37,335 nt of DNA from Fimenecus sp045531435 (GTDB lineage Bacteria; Bacillota; Clostridia; Oscillospirales; Acutalibacteraceae): NCBI GenBank assembly GCA_045531435.1, contig JAZSDZ010000100.1, positions 1 through 37,335 on the forward strand, read 5' to 3'. The notes below the pieces were generated by a model. It made no database searches. It was not told the DNA's origin and saw nothing but the letters and a program-made list of their open reading frames with translations. This document shows, piece after piece, positions 7,595 through 13,822 of this stretch. Within the stretch, counting starts at the first letter, position 1; the number at the start of each line of letters is the position of its first letter. The translations under genes were made by a program, and so were the position numbers.

Positions 7595-9960
7595 CAGTCT
7601 CTGTATTCCTCCATAATGAATGCTTCAAAAATGTCGCCTTCCTTAACATCGTTGAACTTGTTAAGACCGATACCACATTCGTAACCTGAAGCAACTTCCT
7701 TAACGTCATCCTTAAATCTCTTAAGTGATGAAATTGAGTCTTCGGCAATAACGATACCGTCACGGACAACACGGATTTGTGCATTTCTTGCAACCTTACC
7801 GTTCTGAACATAAGAACCTGCGATTGTACCTGCAGAAGAAAGCTTGAATACGTTACGAACTTCAATACGACCAAGTAATACTTCACGGAATTTAGGTGCA
7901 AGCATACCCTTCATAGCATCTTCGATTTCTTCGATACAGTCATAGATAATTCTGTACATTCTCATATCAACGCCGTCACGTTCTGCGATTTCAGTAGCAA
8001 CCGGGTCAGGACGAACATTGAAGCCAACGATAATAGCATTTGATGCATTTGCAAGCATAATATCTGATTCACTTACTGCACCAACACCGCCGTGGATAAC
8101 CTTAACCTGAACTTCCTCGTTAGAAAGTTTTTCAAGATTCTGCTTAACTGCTTCAACTGAACCCTGAACGTCAGCCTTAACGATAATGTTGAGAGTCTTG
8201 ATTTTACCTGCATTGATAGATGAGAACAGGTTGTCAAGAGTAACCTTCTGGTACTGATTGAACTGTTCTTCCTTCTTTTCCTGCTTTCTCTTTTCAACAA
8301 GCTCACGAGCAAGTCTTTCGTCAGAAACTGCGTTGAATACGTCACCTGACTGTGGAACTTCGTCAAGACCCATAATTTCAACAGGAACTGACGGACCAGC
8401 TTCTTTAAGTGAACGGTGCTTGTCGTCAACCATAACACGGACACGACCAACTGCAGTACCTGCAACAACAATGTCACCTGAATGGAGTGTACCATTCTGA
8501 ACAAGGAGTGTTGCAACAGGACCCTTACCCTTATCAAGACGAGCTTCAATAACGATACCCTTTGCAGCTCTGTTAGGATTAGCCTTAAGTTCTCTCATTT
8601 CTGCTGTAAGAAGAACATTTTCAAGAAGCTTATCAATATTCATATGTGTCTTTGCAGAAACAGGAACACAGATAATGTCACCGCCCCATTCTTCAGGAAC
8701 AAGACCGTGTTCAGTAAGCTGCTGCATAATCTTGTCAACTGTTGTGCCCGGTTTATCCATCTTGTTAATAGCAACAATAATGTCAACTTCAGCAGCTTTA
8801 GCGTGGTTAATCGCCCCAATAGTCTGTGGCATAATACCGTCGTCAGCAGCAACAACAAGAATTGCAACGTCAGTAGCCTGAGCACCACGAGCACGCATTG
8901 ATGTGAATGCAGCGTGACCTGGTGTGTCAAGGAATGTGATGTACTGACCGTTAAGGTTTACTCTGTAAGCACCGATGTGCTGAGTAATACCACCTGCTTC
9001 AGTAGCAGTAACATTTGTATTCTTAATAGCGTCAAGAAGTGATGTCTTACCGTGGTCAACGTGTCCCATAACAACTACAACAGGGTCACGTGTTACAAGA
9101 TTTTCTTCATCATCTTCTGAGTCGTCAATGATTCTTTCTTCAATAGTAACAACAACTTCACGATTAACCTTTGCACCAAGTTCAGTTGCTACGATTTCAG
9201 CTGTATCATAGTCAATAACTTCGTTTACAGAAGCCATCATACCGAGAGTGAAAAGCTTTTTGATAACTTCAGCAGCAGTCATTTTAAGACGGGATGCAAG
9301 CTCGCCGACTGTGATTTCATCACCAACTGTGATTACAGGTGGTTTCTTTGCTCTTTCAGCAGCGATTCTCTTGAGTCTTTCTGCTTCAGTTTCCTTCTTG
9401 CCGCTTCTCATACCCTGTTTACGGTACTGCTGACTCTTCTGTTTAAGCTTCTGCTTTTTAACCATATTGTCACTCTGGTGAGCGTTTGCAGGAGCGATAT
9501 TTTCATATTTTTCGTTGTATTTTTCAGCGTCAAAAGAGTTTGCTCTTGTATCAATATGACGCATTTCACCCTTTGTACGAGCCTGCATTGGCTTGTTAGG
9601 GTCTTTTTCCTTTTTCTTAGGCTGCTGTGGCTGTGCATTCTGATTTTCAGAAGCATTTTTCTTCTCACTGTCTGCCTTTTTACCATCAACAGGTTTCTGC
9701 TCTTTCTTATTGTTTGCAGCTTTATCCTTCTTTGGTTCAGCCTTTGGCTTTTCCTGAGGAGCAGCACTTAAATACTCATCAAAGTTCTGAACAGAATTTT
9801 CACTTGTGATTACATCAAAGATAAAATCAAGTTCTTTTTCTTCAAGAGCAGTCTGTGATTTCTTTTCACTTTCAAAATACTTTGAAATTTTTTCTATAAT
9901 AAATTTGCTTGAGATATCAAAATCCTTGGCAACTTCATGTACCTTGTACTTTTTAACCAT
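7594..9960 (-). CDS. infB: Translation initiation factor IF-2
   Basis: 788 aa from the ATG at 9960. The in-frame ATG six bases upstream (9966) sits only 2 nt from GGAGG and is less likely; 9960 has an 8-nt gap. IF-2 places fMet-tRNA on the 30S subunit and hydrolyses GTP on subunit joining. Numbered from 9966: an N-terminal IF2_N module (1-60), a low-complexity charged linker rich in K, E, N and Q (60-205), a second IF2_N-like module (215-265), and the G domain with G1 GHVDHGKTSL at 301-310, G3 DTPGH and G4 NKMD. Beta-barrel, linker and C-terminal fMet-binding domains follow. It overlaps ylxQ by 8 bp. Confidence 0.97.
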   Translation of the reverse strand: MVKKYKVHEVAKDFDISSKFIIEKISKYFESEKKSQTALEEKELDFIFDVITSENSVQNFDEYLSAAPQEKPKAEPKKDKAANNKKEQKPVDGKKADSEKKNASENQNAQPQQPKKKEKDPNKPMQARTKGEMRHIDTRANSFDAEKYNEKYENIAPANAHQSDNMVKKQKLKQKSQQYRKQGMRSGKKETEAERLKRIAAERAKKPPVITVGDEITVGELASRLKMTAAEVIKKLFTLGMMASVNEVIDYDTAEIVATELGAKVNREVVVTIEERIIDDSEDDEENLVTRDPVVVVMGHVDHGKTSLLDAIKNTNVTATEAGGITQHIGAYRVNLNGQYITFLDTPGHAAFTSMRARGAQATDVAILVVAADDGIMPQTIGAINHAKAAEVDIIVAINKMDKPGTTVDKIMQQLTEHGLVPEEWGGDIICVPVSAKTHMNIDKLLENVLLTAEMRELKANPNRAAKGIVIEARLDKGKGPVATLLVQNGTLHSGDIVVAGTAVGRVRVMVDDKHRSLKEAGPSVPVEIMGLDEVPQSGDVFNAVSDERLARELVEKRKQEKKEEQFNQYQKVTLDNLFSSINAGKIKTLNIIVKADVQGSVEAVKQNLEKLSNEEVQVKVIHGGVGAVSESDIMLANASNAIIVGFNVRPDPVATEIAERDGVDMRMYRIIYDCIEEIEDAMKGMLAPKFREVLLGRIEVRNVFKLSSAGTIAGSYVQNGKVARNAQIRVVRDGIVIAEDSISSLKRFKDDVKEVASGYECGIGLNKFNDVKEGDIFEAFIMEEYRD

Positions 9961-10279
9961 TTTCATAACCTCCCGTTAAAATACTGTGAAGTTTGTCTGC
10001 GAATCCGTAATCATCTATTGAAATAACACCTGCACGGGCGTTTATGCAGAGTGAAAGCTCTTTCATAGTGAATGAAACGTCTATATATTTAATATTTCTG
10101 TTATCATAGGAACATTCGTCCTGCATCTCTCTTTTCAATCTTTCAGATGCGTCACAGCAAGTAATAACAAGCTTTGCTTTTCTCTTTTTGATTGAAGTAA
10201 TTGTTGCATCGTGTCCCAACGACATTTTTCCTGCTTTTCGGCAAAGACCTAAAATTCCTTGTAAATTACTGCTTATCAT
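9953..10279 (-). CDS. ylxQ: L7Ae-family ribosomal-like protein YlxQ
   Basis: 108 aa from the ATG at 10279. The frame is open further upstream to 10318, but those residues overlap the end of ylxR and are not L7Ae-like. The protein shows LQGILGLCRKAGKMSLGHD followed by KAKLVITCCDASER, the L7Ae/L30e/Gadd45 fold signature of a K-turn-binding protein. It is encoded between ylxR and infB, as in Bacillus. The nearest Shine-Dalgarno (GGAGG) is 15 nt from the ATG, unusually far. Overlap with the ylxR stop suggests the gene is read by re-initiation. Confidence 0.85.
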   Translation of the reverse strand: MISSNLQGILGLCRKAGKMSLGHDATITSIKKRKAKLVITCCDASERLKREMQDECSYDNRNIKYIDVSFTMKELSLCINARAGVISIDDYGFADKLHSILTGGYENG

Positions 10280-10541
10280 TATTTTTGATTTGTGCCTCCA
10301 AACTGTTATAAACATCATCAGGTATTGTCATTTCAAAAGTTTTGTCGATTCTGCGTGATTTTCTGGCTTTCTGGAGACAACTTAAATCGTTACAGATATA
10401 TGCGCCTCTGCCAGATGCCTTACCCTTAAGGTCAAGGCTGATTTCACCCTCAGGACTTCTCACAACTCTGATAAGCTCGTTTTTAGGCTTTTGTTCATTA
10501 CAACCGTTGCATCTTCGCATTGGAATTTTCTTCTGCTTCAC
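10266..10541 (-). CDS. ylxR: YlxR / RnpM RNA-binding protein (DUF448)
   Basis: 91 aa, GTG start at 10541 with AGGAG about 9 nt upstream. The sequence IPMRRCNGCNEQKPK, followed by LIRVVRSPEG and KASGRGAYICND, is the full DUF448 signature. The family member in Bacillus binds RNase P RNA and modulates it (RnpM). It is also reported as a nucleoid-associated regulator. It lies 29 bp after nusA and overlaps ylxQ by 14 bp. The CxxC pair (Cys in RRCNGC) is conserved in the family. Confidence 0.93.
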   Translation of the reverse strand: MKQKKIPMRRCNGCNEQKPKNELIRVVRSPEGEISLDLKGKASGRGAYICNDLSCLQKARKSRRIDKTFEMTIPDDVYNSLEAQIKNNDKQ

Positions 10542-10570
10542 GATTACATCTCCTTTCGATTATATGGTGA

Positions 10571-11620
10571 TTATCCTTCGTAGAAACCACTTTCAGGCTT
10601 GATGTCAATCTTCCAGCCTGTAAGTCTTGCAGCAAGCTTAGCATTCAAGCCCTTGTTGCCGATTGCAAGAGATAATTGGTGGTCAGGAACAGTTACCTGA
10701 CATTTCTTTTCATTAGCGTCAATAATTTCAACCTGAAGTACATTTGCAGGAGCAAGAGCAGCAGCAATAAATTCTTCAGGATTTTCGCTGTACTTAACAA
10801 TGTCGATTTTTTCGCCACCAAGAACTTCAACGATAGTGTTTACACGAGCACCACGCTGACCGATACATGAACCGATTGGGTCAACATTTTCATCAGTACT
10901 GCTTACAGCCATCTTTGTTCTTACACCTGCTTCACGGGAAACGGAATGGATAGCAACGATACCGTCATAAATTTCAGGAACTTCCTGTTCAAAAAGTCTT
11001 CTTACAAGACCTGAATGAGTTCTTGAAATCATAACACTTGGTCCGCGAGTTGTTTCTTTAACATCGCTGATATAAATTTTAATCATCTGACCTTCTGTAA
11101 ATGTTTCGCCCGGAACCTGCTCACCCTTTGGAAGAACTGCAGTACCCTTGCCGATTTCAAGTGTAACATTTCCTGTTACAGGGTCGATTCTGCTTACCTT
11201 TGCAGTAACAAGGTCCTTTGTCTTTGACTGGAAATCCTTGATTGCCTGACCACGCTCGGCATCCTTGATACCCTGACGGATAACGTGCTTTGCAGTCTGT
11301 GCAGCAATTCTGCCGAATTTCATTGTGTCAAGGTCGATTTCAAGAGTTTCGCCAACCTGTGCATCAACTCTGTGCTCTCTCGCATCTTCAACGAGAATGT
11401 CTGTATCTTCGTCAAGGATTTCATCAACGATATTAAGGCGAAGGTAAACTCTGATTTCGTACCTTTCAGGGTTAATGTCACAAACAACAACATCCTTGTT
11501 ATTGTAATCCTTTCTTGCAGCCTTTACGATTGCTTCACTGATTTTTTCATAAAGGTAATCAGCCTGAATACCTGTTTCCTTTTCCATCAGTGCAACTGCT
11601 TCAAAAAATTTCTTATTCAT
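10571..11620 (-). CDS. nusA: Transcription termination/antitermination factor NusA
   Basis: 349 aa, the short Firmicutes form without the C-terminal acidic repeats. Domain order: N-terminal RNA-polymerase-binding domain (about 1-125), S1 domain (about 130-200, VTAKVSRIDPVTGNVTLEIG), then two KH domains (GSCIGQRGARVNTIVEVL near 255 and LAIGNKGLNAKLAARLTGW near 325). NusA promotes pausing and hairpin termination and takes part in rRNA antitermination. A good Shine-Dalgarno (AGGAGG) precedes the ATG. It is second in the operon, 29 bp after rimP. Confidence 0.96.
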   Translation of the reverse strand: MNKKFFEAVALMEKETGIQADYLYEKISEAIVKAARKDYNNKDVVVCDINPERYEIRVYLRLNIVDEILDEDTDILVEDAREHRVDAQVGETLEIDLDTMKFGRIAAQTAKHVIRQGIKDAERGQAIKDFQSKTKDLVTAKVSRIDPVTGNVTLEIGKGTAVLPKGEQVPGETFTEGQMIKIYISDVKETTRGPSVMISRTHSGLVRRLFEQEVPEIYDGIVAIHSVSREAGVRTKMAVSSTDENVDPIGSCIGQRGARVNTIVEVLGGEKIDIVKYSENPEEFIAAALAPANVLQVEIIDANEKKCQVTVPDHQLSLAIGNKGLNAKLAARLTGWKIDIKPESGFYEG

Positions 11621-11649
11621 TTTCTATAAAACCTCCTAAAAGTCGTGGA

Positions 11650-12132
11650 TTAATCCTGAATGTCGCCGATTCCACCGAAATCGTCAGCCTTAATCCAAGA
11701 TGCTTCTTTCTTTAATATGTTCATTTCAGTTTCCTCATCAATGGCAATTGTAATGCTTTCATTGTCATAATTTGTGAGAATACCCTTATATTCTCTTTTG
11801 CCCTCAAAAGCCTTGATAAGTCGTACCTGAATTTTTTCACCAAGATAACACTCAAAGTGAAAATCCCTGCAAAGCTCACGCTCGATACCCGGTGACTGCA
11901 CCTGAAGATTATAAGCCTGTTCAATAGGGTCGGCTTCATCCAAAGGTCCGTCAATAGCGTGGTGCATATCAACACAGTCGTCAATGCACACTCCGCCCTC
12001 CTTGTCGATTGTGATACGAAGATACCATCTGGCACCTTCCTTGACGAATTTCACATCCCAAAGAATAAGGCCTAATTCGTCAGCGATAGGCTTGGCCATA
12101 TCCCAAACCACCGAGGCAGTGTTTTTCTTCAT
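11650..12132 (-). CDS. rimP: Ribosome maturation factor RimP
   Basis: 160 aa. RimP acts in 30S assembly. The N-terminal domain has WYLRITIDKEGGVCIDDC, and the junction LQVQSPGIERELCRDFHF is the family hallmark. A C-terminal SH3-like domain covers residues ~95-155. The start ATG has GGAGG 6-7 nt upstream. It is the first gene of the translation operon, with a promoter at 12222-12250 and a structured leader between. Confidence 0.95.
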   Translation of the reverse strand: MKKNTASVVWDMAKPIADELGLILWDVKFVKEGARWYLRITIDKEGGVCIDDCVDMHHAIDGPLDEADPIEQAYNLQVQSPGIERELCRDFHFECYLGEKIQVRLIKAFEGKREYKGILTNYDNESITIAIDEETEMNILKKEASWIKADDFGGIGDIQD

Positions 12133-12171
12133 AAAAAACCTCCAAAATATTAAATTGTCCTAATAAATTCA

Positions 12172-12195
12172 AGAGAGCGGGTTGCCCCACTCTCT
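12172..12195 (-). other. Hairpin in the rimP-nusA operon leader
   Basis: On the minus strand AGAGAG-T-GGG...CCC-G-CTCTCT folds to a stem with a CAA-type loop, about 40 nt before the rimP ATG. There is no U-tract, so it is not an intrinsic terminator. It could stabilise the mRNA or serve autoregulation by a product of the operon; nothing in the sequence decides this. Confidence 0.5.
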
Positions 12196-12221
12196 GAAAA
12201 ACGAATATTCTTACAGAACAC

Positions 12222-12250
12222 ATAATACCATATAATATATAAAAAATCAA
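12222..12250 (-). promoter_or_regulatory. Promoter of the rimP-nusA-infB operon
   Basis: Minus strand: -35 TTGATT (12245-12250), a 17-base spacer, -10 TATTAT (12222-12227). It is the only good promoter match upstream of rimP and leaves a leader of about 85 nt. Confidence 0.7.
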
Positions 12251-12270
12251 GCATTTTTTGGAAATTGGTT

Positions 12271-12396
12271 CTTTTTCCGTTATGCTTCCTTGTTCTCAAC
12301 TCAATGTATACAATATACACCTTCGTTTCGACAAGATTGCCTAACGAAAAAACAACTCAATTTCTGTTTTGGATACTTTTTCCGTTATGCTTCCTT
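12271..12396. repeat. 21-bp direct repeat pair
   Basis: An identical 21-base sequence (core TTTCCGTTATGCTTCCTT) occurs at 12271-12291 and again at 12376-12396 in the gap between the rimP promoter and the small gene at 12431. The 84 bases between the copies contain no gene that can be supported. Confidence 0.7.
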
Positions 12397-12430
12397 CATT
12401 TTGCACTTTACACTCTGCGTTCTGCACTCA

Positions 12431-12619
12431 TTACAAATCATCCGCGTCCTGTTCAGGGATAAATGCGTCCTGCGGATTGCCTGTGTACCAGCCATTGGCG
12501 TCAAACTGCTTTGTATCTTCGTCACTGTTCCATATTTCTGCGATTTCTTCGCTGATTTTCTTGATTTCTCGACGGGTTTCTTCGTTCTTTTCCTTTTGCT
12601 TTTTCTTACCGAAAATCAT
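12431..12619 (-). CDS. Small charged hypothetical protein
   Basis: 62 aa from the ATG at 12619, set by GGAGGTG 6 nt upstream. The frame is open further up but without a better site. The protein begins MIFGKKKQKEKNEETRR, a very basic/acidic helical stretch, and ends in an acidic region with a WYTGNPQDAF motif. There is no signal peptide or membrane helix. The family was not recognised. The strong Shine-Dalgarno and codon pattern argue that it is real. It lies between two direct-repeat-bearing gaps and is divergent from the secreted peptide gene at 12812. Confidence 0.6.
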   Translation of the reverse strand: MIFGKKKQKEKNEETRREIKKISEEIAEIWNSDEDTKQFDANGWYTGNPQDAFIPEQDADDL

Positions 12620-12739
12620 TTTTTCACCTCCGTTTTTTATTAGTTTTCTCAACTGTTGCCATAAAAAACAGAAATGGTACTTACAAATATTGGAAATAAA
12701 AAATAATCAACACAATGATAATTTTTCGACTTAATTTTA

Positions 12740-12768
12740 TTGACATTTTATTTCTCCTTATATATAAT
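12740..12768 (+). promoter_or_regulatory. Consensus promoter of the small secreted peptide gene
   Basis: TTGACA (12740-12745), 17 bases, TATAAT (12763-12768): a perfect match to the housekeeping sigma consensus, predicting strong expression. Transcription should start near 12775. Confidence 0.9.
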
Positions 12769-12811
12769 CATATTATAAAAAAATATATAAATTCAGAAAG
12801 GAATTGATTTT

Positions 12812-13006
12812 ATGAAAAAATATCTTTCAATGGCACTTACAGTTGTTATGATGGCACTTATGTGCGTTACTGCTTTCGCAGCAGACGGTACAGGACTTCC
12901 TGACCAGCTTCCTGATGATACAGTTGGTCCACTTAATGTTGTTATTAATTTCGTTGCTGAAATTCTCAGAGCAATCGGTAGCTTCATCGGCATTATCTTC
13001 AAATAA
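12812..13006 (+). CDS. Small secreted hydrophobic peptide (unknown function)
   Basis: 64 aa. A clear signal peptide comes first (KKY, hydrophobic core to about residue 20, cleavage after TAFA or TAFAA). The short mature part of about 40 residues starts acidic and proline-containing (ADGTGLPDQLPDDTVGP). It ends in a long hydrophobic/amphipathic helix, with INFVAEILRAIGSFIGIIFK as the last 20 residues. It has an AAAGGA ribosome site, a perfect promoter and its own terminator, so it is an independent, probably highly expressed unit. Mature peptides of this shape can be membrane-active (bacteriocin or phenol-soluble-modulin-like) or signalling peptides. No modification or immunity gene is adjacent, so function is open. 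It lies 160 bp upstream of the SOS-box lysis cassette. Confidence 0.75.
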   Translation: MKKYLSMALTVVMMALMCVTAFAADGTGLPDQLPDDTVGPLNVVINFVAEILRAIGSFIGIIFK

Positions 13007-13026
13007 GATTTAATTCAATCAGTTAA

Positions 13027-13057
13027 GACGGAAATCGCAGGGTTTCCGTCTTTTTTT
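13027..13057 (+). terminator. Terminator of the small peptide gene
   Basis: Stem GACGGAAA (13027-13034) / TTTCCGTC (13043-13050) followed by T7. It closes the peptide unit directly before the promoter of the SOS cassette. Confidence 0.92.
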
Positions 13058-13067
13058 ATTTTTATCC

Positions 13068-13096
13068 TTGACAACACCGAATTATACTGCTACAAT
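13068..13096 (+). promoter_or_regulatory. Promoter of the lysis/SGNH cassette
   Basis: TTGACA (13068-13073), 17 bases, TACAAT (13091-13096). It is a near-perfect housekeeping promoter, with the LexA box beginning 13 bases after the -10. Confidence 0.88.
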
Positions 13097-13109
13097 AGAA
13101 ATTGCAAGG

Positions 13110-13123
13110 CGAACAAATGTTCG
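13110..13123. promoter_or_regulatory. LexA (SOS) box of the lysis cassette
   Basis: CGAACAAATGTTCG fits the Gram-positive LexA/DinR consensus CGAACRNRYGTTYG at every position; the outer arms CGAAC/GTTCG are perfect inverted repeats. It covers about +7 to +20 of the predicted transcript, where bound LexA would block initiation or early elongation. The box upstream of lexA in this window differs only in its last two bases. Confidence 0.88.
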
Positions 13124-13164
13124 GTAAGGCGAATATAAAATATTTTCCGGAAAGGAGAGAGTTT

Positions 13165-13584
13165 ATGCTTTACGGAAATGAACAGGTGGAAACATTGTCA
13201 ACAGAGGATTATTTTTATCTCACGGAAAATTTTGAATTTGTTGATTCAAAAACCACAAAAAAACTTGTCAGATATCTTGTATATAACAAAAAGCAAAGAC
13301 TGATGGATACGGTCCGTGTTGTAATGCAGGAGGAGTTGACGGAAAAAGAGCGAGATATTGCTGTTGATTACTGGGAACACAAAATGTCCGTTGATAGTAT
13401 GGCAGCAAAATATCATATGTCCCGTTCAGCCTTTTACAGGGCAGTTGATGTAATCAGGAAAAAGCTTGAAACATCACTTAAATATGTAATTTTTTATAAT
13501 GATGCTTTAAAACCTCCGTCAAGGGAGGATTTTTTGACCCAAATCGGAAAAGCAGTGTCTATGGGGGAACAAATTGAAAACTGA
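13165..13584 (+). CDS. HTH / sigma-70 region 4-like regulator
   Basis: 139 aa from the ATG at 13165 (GGAGAG just upstream). The frame is open to 13102, but that would place the start inside the LexA box region and lacks a ribosome site. The middle part, LTEKERDIAVDYWEHKMSVD then AAKYHMSRSAFYRAVDVIRK, reads as a helix-turn-helix like sigma-70 region 4 or the small late-gene regulators of clostridial phages. No region 2 is seen, so it is not a complete sigma factor. It is the first gene of the cassette, suggesting it activates or tunes the genes behind it, or other lysis genes. Function is inferred from motif and place. Confidence 0.65.
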   Translation: MLYGNEQVETLSTEDYFYLTENFEFVDSKTTKKLVRYLVYNKKQRLMDTVRVVMQEELTEKERDIAVDYWEHKMSVDSMAAKYHMSRSAFYRAVDVIRKKLETSLKYVIFYNDALKPPSREDFLTQIGKAVSMGEQIEN

Positions 13585-13822
13585 AAAACAATCTCTTTAT
13601 GACCTTGGACAGGAATATGAAAAACACGCGAAAATGCAGGAATTTTTCATTGACCAATGTAAAAAAGACATAAAAAAAGCGAAAAAATCGGGGGACTATA
13701 CTGCAGAAAAAGAGTTGGAATCAAAGCTCCGTAAATTCATAAAAATCAAAAATGAATTGACTCAGACTGCAAAAAAACTGAAAAATTATTATAAGAATGA
13801 AGGAGACTCTTATGGAAAATAA
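13574..13822 (+). CDS. Small coiled-coil protein
   Basis: 82 aa, probable TTG start at 13574 with GGGGGA 5 nt upstream, overlapping the previous stop by 11 bp. It is almost entirely a charged helix (EYEKHAKMQEFFIDQCKKDI, then KELESKLRKFIKIKNELTQ) with heptad-like spacing, and has no signal or membrane segment. Its end overlaps the start of the large gene by 11 bp, so the three genes are translationally linked. The family was not recognised. In phage baseplate operons small coiled-coil proteins act as chaperones or connectors, which is one possible role. Confidence 0.65.
   Translation: MKTEKQSLYDLGQEYEKHAKMQEFFIDQCKKDIKKAKKSGDYTAEKELESKLRKFIKIKNELTQTAKKLKNYYKNEGDSYGK

Noticed and set aside
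13102..13164. Upstream start for the HTH regulator at 13102
   Set aside because: It would begin within the LexA-box region at the transcription start, lacks a Shine-Dalgarno, and the ATG at 13165 has one.
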